From NCBI GenBank assembly GCA_002403445.1, contig DHHU01000027.1, positions 8,171 to 14,017 on the forward strand: a DNA stretch of 5,847 nucleotides, written 5' to 3'. Made by a program: the position numbers and the translations under genes. This DNA comes from Salinisphaeraceae bacterium UBA4764 (GTDB taxonomy: Bacteria > Pseudomonadota > Gammaproteobacteria > Nevskiales > Salinisphaeraceae). The notes under the pieces are model-generated. The model had not been told where the DNA came from. It made no database searches and saw only the letters and a program-made list of their open reading frames with translations. Within the stretch, counting starts at the first letter, position 1. Each line of letters begins with the position of its first letter. Shown piece by piece: positions 1 through 5,816 of the stretch.

Positions 1-263
1 GTACGGGCCCAAGCATAGCGTGCTCAAAATAACCAAAACTGCTCGGTATACGCGTCGGCACCGAAACCGGACACAACGCGTGCTGAGATTTATAATTGTA
101 GAAATAGATTGGGCCGGTTGAGCTAATCTCAAAGGATCCAACAACGCACTTAAGTACTTGATCTGCCGTATATGAACAACCTGGCCTGGATGTGCCGTTT
201 AACACTTTGTATCACTGTGTTTGTCACGCGTGATTAAGTCGATCAGATGCCAGTCGTGAAACG
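1..263. other. Non-coding region downstream of mobA
   Basis: No convincing gene lies here on either strand, and the sequence looks AT-richer than the flanking genes. It is the 3' side of mobA, whose stop codon is at 264-266 on the minus strand. I see no hairpin followed by a T-run that would serve as an intrinsic terminator for mobA. Present are a sigma70-like hexamer pair on the plus strand (68-96), a 10-bp palindrome TCACGCGTGA (224-233) and a 21-codon open frame (172-237) without a Shine-Dalgarno sequence. The left end may belong to the control region of a gene outside the window. Confidence 0.6.
68..96 (+). promoter_or_regulatory. Sigma70-like promoter, orphan
   Basis: A perfect -10 hexamer TATAAT at 91-96 lies 17 nt after CGGACA (68-73), which matches four of six positions of the -35 consensus. 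Transcription would run rightward and become antisense to mobA. No supported plus-strand gene follows until 4220, so if active it would make a short non-coding RNA, an antisense RNA, or express the doubtful 21-codon frame at 172-237. The call rests only on the hexamers and spacing. Confidence 0.3.
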
Positions 264-980
264 TCATGTGGCAAAGGTGTAGCCCAGACGTTTCGCGATG
301 GCGTTAGCGTCGGACGGTGTATTCACGTTGTAAAAGCTTGCGTCGTCATCGAAAGCAACGTGCCGGCAATGCAGAGCAGTCTGCCAGTCGGTGACGCTTT
401 TGATGCCCTCGGCGTGTGCTTCGGCAAGACTAGTCAAACAGCGTCTCCGCACCACGGCGTGCAGTCGTTGTGGTCCGGCGGGCGTGCTGGCAAATGCGAG
501 GTCGGCTGAAGGCGTGAGGCCTTGCAGTAGGCGGATGCCGAGATCGGTAGGTAACAACGGTGTGTCTACAGGGACGATCAGCATGGCGTCGCCACGGGCT
601 TGCTTCAATAAGGCGGTAATTCCGGCAAGTGGCCCGCCGTCCGCGCCCTCGACGTCTGGATACACATCAAACCCTAGTTGTCTGTAATCAGCTAAGTGTC
701 GATTAGCGTTGATGAAAATCGGGTCGCACTGGGGGCTCAGGCGGTCGATTGTATGGCTCACCAACGCACGCCCTCCAACCTGTACCCAACCTTTGTCGAG
801 CCCCCCGAAACGCCGTCCTGTGCCGCCGGATAAAATGCCCGCGGCAAGCCGGGGCGTCGACGGCAGGTGGCGTTTGGTCTTGGCTTTGTTCAGCCTAGCG
901 TCCGGGGCCGTCGGGGCGCCAGGCGTTCCAGAAAGGCTTGCTGGTCGGCGAGAATGCGTCGGTTGGCCAGTATCAACCAT
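264..980 (-). CDS. mobA: Molybdenum cofactor guanylyltransferase MobA
   Basis: MobA transfers GMP from GTP to Mo-molybdopterin in the cytoplasm, giving the guanine dinucleotide cofactor used by DMSO-reductase-family enzymes. The nucleotide-binding signature LSGGTGRRFGGLDKG is at residues 50-64 of the 238-residue frame. It is followed by NANR (91-94), the GGPLAG turn (115-120), the metal-site motif VPVDTP (136-141, Asp139) and the C-terminal FYNVNTPSD (216-224). All are in the family order. The ATG at 978-980 gives about 44 residues before the GxGxR loop, whereas E. coli MobA (194 residues) has only about a dozen. The first 30 residues are Pro/Ala/Arg-rich and coincide with the overlap into the upstream HNH gene. 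A CTG at 891-893, sharing bases with the HNH stop as CTGA, would give a 209-residue protein of usual size. The family call is secure; the start is not. Confidence 0.93.
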   Translation of the reverse strand: MVDTGQPTHSRRPASLSGTPGAPTAPDARLNKAKTKRHLPSTPRLAAGILSGGTGRRFGGLDKGWVQVGGRALVSHTIDRLSPQCDPIFINANRHLADYRQLGFDVYPDVEGADGGPLAGITALLKQARGDAMLIVPVDTPLLPTDLGIRLLQGLTPSADLAFASTPAGPQRLHAVVRRRCLTSLAEAHAEGIKSVTDWQTALHCRHVAFDDDASFYNVNTPSDANAIAKRLGYTFAT

Positions 981-1468
981 TCCGCAAGATTCGGCTCGTA
1001 AGGCAGTGCAATGAGCTTCATGCCCGCCTGTTCCGGAGTACGATCATCCTTGCGGCGATTGCAGGGGCCGCACGCTGAGACGACGTTGGTCCATTCGTGG
1101 TCGCCGTTCCGGGATTTGGGCACGACATGTTCGATTTGCATGTCGACGTAAGTCAGATGTTGGCCACAATAAAGACACAGACCGCCGTCGCGGTGATAAA
1201 GCTCGCGCCGGGTCAGTGCTGGCACCAGATTGCGGCTGTAGCGGTGCGAACGATCTTCCACGGCGATGATAGAGTCGATGTCGATGCCGCTGCGATGCCC
1301 GGTCTCCCGGGAGCGCCCGCCGCGCAGGCGTAATTTTTCACTACCTGCTTCCCAAGCAATCTTGTTGGTAAAATATAAACCAACGGCTTCCTGCCAATCG
1401 ATCCATGCCACCGGGAGGCCACCTACGTCGAGTTTTAATATTCGCGGAATCGCGCCCTGATACATCAC
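890..1468 (-). CDS. HNH endonuclease family protein
   Basis: A 192-residue stand-alone HNH-family protein. The HNH fold is in the middle: CLYC (Cys98, Cys101), QIEHVVP (Glu113, His114), N128 in WTNVV, and CGPCNRRK (Cys133, Cys136, Asn137). Two CxxC knuckles therefore flank a His-containing beta-beta-alpha-metal active site. The N-terminal part (residues 11-32, LKLDVGG..VAWIDWQEAVGLY) and the tail (PYEPNLAEWLILANRRILADQ) match my recollection of a widespread bacterial HNH family without a settled role. Residues 44-62 are unusually Arg/Gly-rich. The frame opens with GTG (1466-1468) followed by ATG (1463-1465); GGAT at 1477-1480 is better spaced for the GTG. It lies 157 nt downstream of acs on the same strand and overlaps mobA, so it is probably co-transcribed with mobA. 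Nuclease activity is inferred from the motif; no partner, methylase or phage gene is nearby. Confidence 0.88.
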   Translation of the reverse strand: MMYQGAIPRILKLDVGGLPVAWIDWQEAVGLYFTNKIAWEAGSEKLRLRGGRSRETGHRSGIDIDSIIAVEDRSHRYSRNLVPALTRRELYHRDGGLCLYCGQHLTYVDMQIEHVVPKSRNGDHEWTNVVSACGPCNRRKDDRTPEQAGMKLIALPYEPNLAEWLILANRRILADQQAFLERLAPRRPRTLG

Positions 1469-1498
1469 GACTGTTTATCCGAGTTTGTACTTGACTTT

Positions 1499-1527
1499 GT
1501 TGTACCGCTTACGCATGTCCGGTGCAA
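1499..1527 (-). promoter_or_regulatory. Possible promoter of the HNH-mobA pair
   Basis: On the minus strand TTGCAC (1527-1522, three of six consensus positions) is followed after 17 nt by TACAAC (1504-1499, four of six). The predicted RNA would start near 1492 and leave a leader of about 24 nt before the GTG at 1468. It lies after the stem-loops behind acs, where a separate promoter for the HNH gene would be expected. The hexamers are poor, so this is tentative. Confidence 0.25.
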
Positions 1528-1535
1528 CTTGTTGC

Positions 1536-1588
1536 CCCGCGCGTCATAACCTTGCCATTAAACAGATGACAAGCTCGTGACGCGCGGG
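1536..1588. repeat. 11-bp perfect inverted repeat with 31-nt spacer
   Basis: CCCGCGCGTCA at 1536-1546 is exactly complementary to TGACGCGCGGG at 1578-1588. Inside the spacer CTTG (1551-1554) can pair with CAAG (1570-1573), extending the fold. No T-run follows on either strand, so it is not a standard intrinsic terminator. It could be a 3' stabilising structure for the acs mRNA, a REP-like intergenic element, or a binding site for a dimeric regulator. The repeat itself is certain; its role is not. Confidence 0.6.
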
Positions 1589-1591
1589 ATC

Positions 1592-1609
1592 TGATTGTTC
1601 GGACAATCA
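1592..1609. repeat. Stem-loop just after acs
   Basis: TGATTGT (1592-1598) pairs with ACAATCA (1603-1609) around a four-base loop, giving a 7-bp stem that starts 16 nt past the acs stop codon. It is AT-rich and has no following T-run on the minus strand, so termination by this hairpin alone is doubtful. Together with the larger inverted repeat next to it, it probably forms the 3' end structure of the acs transcript. Confidence 0.4.
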
Positions 1610-1625
1610 AAGGCTGGGTAGGCGC

Positions 1626-3584
1626 TCAGCGGACTTCCTCGGCCTGCATCTGTTCGATGATCTGCGGGTTTTCCAGGGTCGAGGTGTCCTGGGTTATTTC
1701 TTCATTACGCGCAACGCTTCGAACCAGCCGCCGCATGATCTTTCCGGACCGTGTCTTGGGTAAGCCGTCGGTGAAGCGGATTTCCTCGGGCTTGGCGATT
1801 GAGCCAAGTTGTTCGGCCACCCAGCTGCGCAATTCATCGGCCAGGCCGTCTGCCTGAGCGCCGGCCTTCAGAATCACGAAGGCGACGATAGCCTCGCCCT
1901 TGATGTCGTGCGGCCGGCCGACTACGGCAGCTTCGGACACCGCTTGGTGTGCAACCAGAGCCGACTCGACTTCCATGGTGCCCAGCCGGTGTCCGGAGAC
2001 GTTGAGTACATCGTCGGTGCGGCCAAGAATTCTATAGTTACCCTCGTGATCACGCTGCGCCGAGTCGCCTGCAACATAGGTCAACGCGTCGAACATACCG
2101 AAATAGGTTTCTTGGTAACGCTCGGGGTCGCCCCAGATGCCGCGCAACATGAAGGGCCACGGTTTCCGAATGACCAGATACCCCCCGGCATGGGCGTCTT
2201 CGACGCGTTGACCGGATTCGTCAAGAATATCGGCGGCAATGCCGGGCAGTGGTTTGGAGACGGAACCAGGGTGGGTTTCGGTATAAGATGGCAGTGCAGT
2301 AATCATGTGGCCGCCGGTCTCGGTCTGCCACCAGGTATCCACGATCGGGCAGCGTTCGCCGCCGATCACTTGGTAATACCACATCCAAGCTTCGGGGTTG
2401 ATCGGCTCGCCGACCGTGCCGAGCAGCCGCAGACTGGTCAGATCATGCCGCTGCGGGTATTGGTCGCCCTGTCGCATCAAGGCTCGGATCGCGGTGGGCG
2501 CAGTGTAGAACACGCTAACGCCATGGCGTTTGACCATGGCCCAGAGACGATCCGGCTCAGGGTAGGTTGGTACACCCTCGAACATTACTTGGGTCACGCC
2601 GCAGGCCGTTGGCCCATAGGCAATGTAGGTGTGACCAGTGACCCAGCCGACGTCGGCAGTACACCAGAAGATGTCTTGATCCCCCAGATCGAACGTCCAG
2701 CGGCAGGTACAGATTGCCCCGAGCAGGTAACCGCCGGTGGAGTGGTAAATACCCTTGGGACGGCCTGTCGAACCAGATGTATAGAGAATGAACAGCGGAT
2801 GTTCGGATTCGACGTTGACCGGCGGGCATTCGGCCGGCTGGTCGGCAACGGCCTGCGCCCAGTCAATGTCGCGATCCGGTGTCATCTTGATGTCGTTACC
2901 GGCCCGCCGGTAGACGAAAACGGTCTCGACACAGTCGCACCCCTCTTCCAGCGCTTTGTCCGTGGTTTGCTTGAGTTGGACGAGTTTGCCGCCGCGATAG
3001 TTGCCGTCGGCGGTAATCACCGCCTTAGCTTCGGCATCCTGTATTCGATTGCGGAGTGCCACTGCGGAAAATCCGCCAAAAACGACGGAATGAATGGCGC
3101 CGATGCGGGCGCATCCCAACATGGCCACTACGGCCTGCGGGATGTTAGGCAGGTAGATAACGACGCGGTCGCCTTTTTCGATGCCGTTCGAGCGCAGCGC
3201 GTTGGCAAAGCGACACGTTCGCTCATAGAGTTGCTGAAATGTCACGTTCTCCACTTCGCCGTCGTCACCTTCGAAGATGATCGCGGTCTGATCGGCACGT
3301 TCTGGCAGGTGTCGGTCAAGGCAATTGAAGCTGGCGTTGAGTTCACCGTCTTCGAACCAACGAAAAAACGGCGCATTGGAATCGTTTAGAACGCTCGAAA
3401 ACGATTGGTGCCAATAGAGATGACGCCGGGCCTGGGCCGCCCAGAATCCGGTGTGGTCTTCGGCGGCGCTGGTGTAAAGTTGCTCTATATCGGCTGGCTT
3501 GTAATTGGCGTTATCGATAAACGCCTGCGGCGGTGGAAAAGAACGCGATTCTTTTAGAACTGAATCAATTTGAGAATCCGCCAT
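1626..3584 (-). CDS. acs: Acetyl-CoA synthetase (acetate--CoA ligase, AMP-forming)
   Basis: Activates acetate with ATP through acetyl-AMP and transfers it to CoA, feeding the TCA/glyoxylate pathways; cytoplasmic. At 652 residues it is full length for the family. The ATP P-loop YTSGSTGRPKG is at 268-278, GTVGEPINPEAW at 389-400, and the acetate-pocket and adenylate motif DTWWQTETGG at 416-425 with Trp418/Trp419. The C-terminal domain has GD (Asp507), GRTDD (Arg522) and the hinge/CoA motif NVSGHRLG (528-535, Arg533). PKTRSGK at 609-615 ends in Lys615, equivalent to Lys609 of Salmonella Acs, which is switched off by acetylation and restored by sirtuin deacetylases. The stretch LTYVAGDSAQ (501-510) differs from the enteric MYFSGDGARR form and suggests another Acs subgroup. 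The ATG is preceded by AAAGGG (3594-3599) nine bases upstream. No acetyltransferase, deacetylase or actP gene is adjacent. Confidence 0.97.
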   Translation of the reverse strand: MADSQIDSVLKESRSFPPPQAFIDNANYKPADIEQLYTSAAEDHTGFWAAQARRHLYWHQSFSSVLNDSNAPFFRWFEDGELNASFNCLDRHLPERADQTAIIFEGDDGEVENVTFQQLYERTCRFANALRSNGIEKGDRVVIYLPNIPQAVVAMLGCARIGAIHSVVFGGFSAVALRNRIQDAEAKAVITADGNYRGGKLVQLKQTTDKALEEGCDCVETVFVYRRAGNDIKMTPDRDIDWAQAVADQPAECPPVNVESEHPLFILYTSGSTGRPKGIYHSTGGYLLGAICTCRWTFDLGDQDIFWCTADVGWVTGHTYIAYGPTACGVTQVMFEGVPTYPEPDRLWAMVKRHGVSVFYTAPTAIRALMRQGDQYPQRHDLTSLRLLGTVGEPINPEAWMWYYQVIGGERCPIVDTWWQTETGGHMITALPSYTETHPGSVSKPLPGIAADILDESGQRVEDAHAGGYLVIRKPWPFMLRGIWGDPERYQETYFGMFDALTYVAGDSAQRDHEGNYRILGRTDDVLNVSGHRLGTMEVESALVAHQAVSEAAVVGRPHDIKGEAIVAFVILKAGAQADGLADELRSWVAEQLGSIAKPEEIRFTDGLPKTRSGKIMRRLVRSVARNEEITQDTSTLENPQIIEQMQAEEVR

Positions 3585-3607
3585 CGTGAAAAACCCTTTG
3601 CTGGATG

Positions 3608-3635
3608 TCTATAGCCCTAGCATACGCCGTGACAA
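3608..3635 (-). promoter_or_regulatory. Probable acs promoter
   Basis: On the minus strand TTGTCA (3635-3630, five of six consensus positions) is followed after 16 nt by TATAGA (3613-3608, four of six). Transcription would start near 3601, leaving a very short leader of about 16 nt that contains only the AAAGGG ribosome binding site. A weak CGTG-N7-CACG dyad (3628-3642) overlaps the -35 hexamer and could be an operator. This is inferred from sequence only. Confidence 0.5.
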
Positions 3636-3690
3636 AACCACGTCGCATCCGACCAAAGTCGTAGTTTCGAGGCGTATTGATTAAAGACGA

Positions 3691-3704
3691 TTTTCACTTG
3701 AAAA
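3691..3704. repeat. Dyad TTTTCA-CT-TGAAAA upstream of acs
   Basis: A 6-bp perfect dyad with a 2-bp centre lies about 97 bp upstream of the predicted acs transcription start. The spacing is too tight for an RNA hairpin, so a protein-binding site is likelier than a terminator for the upstream gene. It does not match the CRP or IHF consensus as I know them. It could also be a chance feature. Confidence 0.25.
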
Positions 3705-3748
3705 CCAGTACGTTAGCCCGGTCTCAAACGTGTTGAAGGCTTGATGGA

Positions 3749-4135
3749 TCACGGGAGTTGCGATGTTGTATCGTTGGCAAAATGACCAAGGGGTCGTTTG
3801 AAGGTATAGCGTGCAGGATCTATCACCAGCTTATGGGCAGCTTCGCCGACGTTCCTGCCAACTAGGGCAATCGGCAGTGAGGCAATGAAAAGCCCGGTGC
3901 CGATAACCGTGGCGGCTAGAGAGGCCGGCCGAACTAATAGGGCATCACCAACCATGGACGCGCCCGACGCATTACTTGGGGCATACATGCCTTGGTAAGA
4001 TGATCGGTGGTATCCATGACTGGGGCCGTTGCTGCGCGCCTGATAGGTCGCCGCGCCGGCTAGGCCCGTTGCAAGCATTAGCATGGCGGCGGCGAGCGCA
4101 AACCCCAATCGCTTACCCCAATTATCAATGATCAT
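3749..4135 (-). CDS. Small exported protein of unknown function
   Basis: A 128-residue protein. Residues 1-28 look like a Sec signal peptide: a short Lys/Arg start (GKR), a hydrophobic core (LGFALAAAMLMLATGLAG) and a small-residue cleavage region near AGAA (26-29). A Ser/Tyr/Gly/His-rich linker (32-60) follows. The C-terminal half has VGDALLVRPASLAATVIGTG (62-81), a hydrophobic stretch to residue 92 that could cross or enter the membrane, and NVGEAAHKLVIDPARYTF (95-112), then KRPLG. This LVRP..ATV.GT....SLP / VGEAA..LV..PARYTF.RPLG pattern resembles small uncharacterised exported proteins I recall from Pseudomonas and relatives; no function is established to my knowledge. The start follows TGGGGG (4145-4150) at about nine bases. 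It precedes acs by 164 nt on the same strand, but acs has its own promoter. Likely periplasmic or inner-membrane anchored. Confidence 0.8.
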   Translation of the reverse strand: MIIDNWGKRLGFALAAAMLMLATGLAGAATYQARSNGPSHGYHRSSYQGMYAPSNASGASMVGDALLVRPASLAATVIGTGLFIASLPIALVGRNVGEAAHKLVIDPARYTFKRPLGHFANDTTSQLP

Positions 4136-4219
4136 GTCGATTAACCCCCACTTAATTCAAAGCTTGACATTACCAAAGCCGCTGTCGAAGTCAATCATAG
4201 CCACTGGCAACCGTTGACC
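4136..4219. promoter_or_regulatory. Divergent intergenic region
   Basis: These 84 nt separate the minus-strand exported-protein gene from the plus-strand DUF2007-mutM cluster, so both sets of signals should lie here or in the flanking coding ends. A perfect -35 hexamer TTGACA is on the plus strand at 4164-4169, but no good -10 lies 16-18 nt after it. On the minus strand TTGACT (4194-4189) is followed after 16 nt by TAATGT (4172-4167), three of six positions. The two -35-like hexamers face each other as an inverted TTGAC/GTCAA pair. Neither promoter is convincing. Confidence 0.4.
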
Positions 4220-4537
4220 ATGGCCGAGAGCGATATTTATTTGGCCAGCGACGCCGTGAATGCCGAAATCGTCAAGGACATGCTGCGCGCCCATGGAATC
4301 GATGCTCACGTCGAGCAAAAAAATACCTGGATGGGCGCCGCGTCGCTGCCCGCCAATATGGCGCCGCGTGTTCGTGTGACCGATCCCGCGCAACAGCAGC
4401 GGGCTAGGGAGCTTGTAAGTGCGTTCGAGCAAGGGCCGGTCGATCATGGCAGTGCTTGGACGTGTGCCGAGTGCGGTGAATTCATCCTGGGCCAGTTTGA
4501 TCGCTGCTGGTATTGCGATACGCCGCGCCCAGGTTAA
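4220..4537 (+). CDS. DUF2007 domain protein with C-terminal zinc finger
   Basis: A 105-residue cytoplasmic protein counted from the ATG; an in-frame TTG two codons upstream (4214) is a less likely start. Residues 5-71 fit the DUF2007 (putative signal-transducing) fold: DIYLASDAVNAEIVKDMLRA, then GIDAHV, a variable loop with small residues, and a final VRVTDPAQQQRARELVSAF strand-helix. DUF2007 is structurally related to ligand-binding ferredoxin-like folds, but its ligand is unknown. The C-terminus has W80-x-C82-x2-C85-x10-C96-x2-C99, spacing like a RanBP2-type or rubredoxin-like zinc knuckle, although the Asn usual in RanBP2 fingers is Ile89. No strong ribosome binding site precedes the ATG. 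The stop is three bases before mutM, indicating co-transcription and possible translational coupling. The function cannot be named. Confidence 0.85.
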   Translation: MAESDIYLASDAVNAEIVKDMLRAHGIDAHVEQKNTWMGAASLPANMAPRVRVTDPAQQQRARELVSAFEQGPVDHGSAWTCAECGEFILGQFDRCWYCDTPRPG

Positions 4538-4540
4538 TCC

Positions 4541-5359
4541 ATGCCGGAGCTTCCAGAGGTTGAGACAACCCGCGCCGGATTGGCACCGTACATTGTGGGC
4601 CAGAGGGTGCGCACAGTGCGGGTTCGACAGTCGCAGCTTCGCTGGCCAGTAACACCGACTTTGGCCGAAGACCTGCCCGGCCAGACATTGACCGCCGTCA
4701 GACGCCGAGCGAAATATCTATTGTTTGATACGGCTCGGGGCAGTGTATGTCTGCATCTAGGTATGTCGGGGCGCTTGCGGATCGTGCCGGCCGCTATCGA
4801 ACCGACGCGTCATGATCACGTCGACATCGTGTTCGAAAACGACATGGCAATGCGTTTCAATGATGCGCGCCGATTCGGTTCGATCTTTTGGTTGCCGGGC
4901 GACAGCGCAGGCGCGTTTTCTCTGTTATCGGCGCTCGGTCCTGAGCCGTTTGATGCCGATTTTGACGGCGACTGGCTGTATCGAACTGCACGGGGCCGTC
5001 AAGCCGCGGTCAAGACTTTGATCATGGATCAACGCACGGTGGTTGGCGTGGGCAACATCTACGCCTCAGAGGCATTGCATGCGGCAGGTATTCATCCCAG
5101 GCGTCCGGCCCGTCGCATTGGACGTTCCCGCTATGACGTGCTGGCGACGGCCATTTGCGAGACGCTGGCTGCGGCCATACGCGCTGGCGGCACAACGCTA
5201 CGCGATTATATCGGTGTCGATGGTGCGACTGGCTATTTTCAACTCGATCTGGCGGTATACGGACGGGACGGGAAACTATGCCCTCGGGGTTGCGGGCCGA
5301 TTCGTTCGGAGGTCATCAGCCAGCGCAATACATACTATTGCCCGGTTTGCCAACGATAA
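4541..5359 (+). CDS. mutM: Formamidopyrimidine-DNA glycosylase MutM (Fpg)
   Basis: Bifunctional glycosylase/AP lyase that removes 8-oxoguanine and formamidopyrimidines in base excision repair. At 272 residues it is full length. It begins MPELPEVET, so Pro2 is the Schiff-base nucleophile and Glu3 the general acid once Met is removed. The catalytic-domain lysine is Lys58 (RRAKYLLFD), and the intercalation and recognition loops show GMSG (74-77) and DARRFG (108-113, Arg111). The helix-two-turn-helix has VVGVGNIYASEAL (167-179, Asn172). GGTTLRDY (216-223) precedes the zinc finger at 247-270. The last knuckle CPVC is normal, but the first reads C247-P-R-G-C251, a C-x3-C in place of C-x2-C. The span between outer cysteines is unchanged because one residue is missing after it. 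A weak CAGG site (4530-4533) lies upstream, and the gene is three bases behind the DUF2007 gene. Confidence 0.97.
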   Translation: MPELPEVETTRAGLAPYIVGQRVRTVRVRQSQLRWPVTPTLAEDLPGQTLTAVRRRAKYLLFDTARGSVCLHLGMSGRLRIVPAAIEPTRHDHVDIVFENDMAMRFNDARRFGSIFWLPGDSAGAFSLLSALGPEPFDADFDGDWLYRTARGRQAAVKTLIMDQRTVVGVGNIYASEALHAAGIHPRRPARRIGRSRYDVLATAICETLAAAIRAGGTTLRDYIGVDGATGYFQLDLAVYGRDGKLCPRGCGPIRSEVISQRNTYYCPVCQR

Positions 5360-5414
5360 TGGCCGGCGGTGCTAACCTTTGACGCACAACGTCATTGTTA
5401 TTCGAGGATCCATC

Positions 5415-5816
5415 ATGAGCCAACAATCGTCGATACCCAATGCCACTCTGCCGACGCCGGCGCGCGTTCGTCGCTATGCTCGCTATTACTCGAATAATGA
5501 ATTCTGGCGCAAACTGGGCCGTATTGCCGGTCGGGTCGGCACCGAGCTGCTGGAAAAAGCGCTCCAGCTCTACTATGCAGCGCAAAAACCCGAGACACCG
5601 CCCTGGGCGCGTGCCACCGCCTATGGCGCGCTGGGGTATCTGATTTTGCCGGTGGACTTGATCCCAGATTGGCTCCCCGGGATTGGCCTGACCGACGACT
5701 TCGGTGCCATTACGCTTGCGGTGATGACGATTGCCCACTATATCGACGACGATGTGCGGGCCAAAGCGGCAGCCAAACTCGACCAGTGGGTGGGTCGTTT
5801 TTCGGATAGCGGCTAA
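5415..5816 (+). CDS. DUF1232 family membrane-associated protein
   Basis: A 133-residue protein whose centre, TPPWARATAYGALGYLILPV followed by DLIPDWLPGIGLTDD (residues 61-95), is the DUF1232 signature: a hydrophobic segment, the P-x-DLIPD turn, then G-x-x-DD. A second hydrophobic stretch lies at 97-110 (FGAITLAVMTIAHYI). The N-terminal 50 residues are basic and probably helical (RVRRYARYY, EFWRKLGRIAGRVG), and the tail is charged. DUF1232 proteins are small and membrane-associated, with no agreed biochemical role. The chosen ATG has GAGGA (5404-5408) six bases upstream; a longer in-frame start at 5379 is TTG without such a site. It lies 55 nt after mutM on the same strand with no terminator visible between them, so it may share the mutM transcript. 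Confidence 0.9.
   Translation: MSQQSSIPNATLPTPARVRRYARYYSNNEFWRKLGRIAGRVGTELLEKALQLYYAAQKPETPPWARATAYGALGYLILPVDLIPDWLPGIGLTDDFGAITLAVMTIAHYIDDDVRAKAAAKLDQWVGRFSDSG

Noticed and set aside
50..231. Three ACGCGT hexamers at 50-55, 76-81 and 226-231
   Set aside because: Spacing is irregular and flanks differ, apart from the palindromic TCACGCGTGA. Three copies of a GC-rich hexamer are not strong evidence for a regulator site.
172..237. A 21-codon plus-strand frame with a hydrophobic product
   Set aside because: No Shine-Dalgarno sequence precedes the ATG and a frame this short is expected by chance; kept only as a possibility under the orphan promoter.
1491..1519. TTGACT at 1491-1496 on the plus strand as a promoter
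   Set aside because: The hexamer 17 nt later is CATGTC, which matches poorly, and no plus-strand gene follows.
1809..3389. A 526-codon open frame on the plus strand, antisense to acs
   Set aside because: It lies wholly inside acs, which has every family motif. The frame has no recognisable domain and no ribosome binding site that I could see. Long antisense frames are common opposite GC-rich genes because of codon bias.
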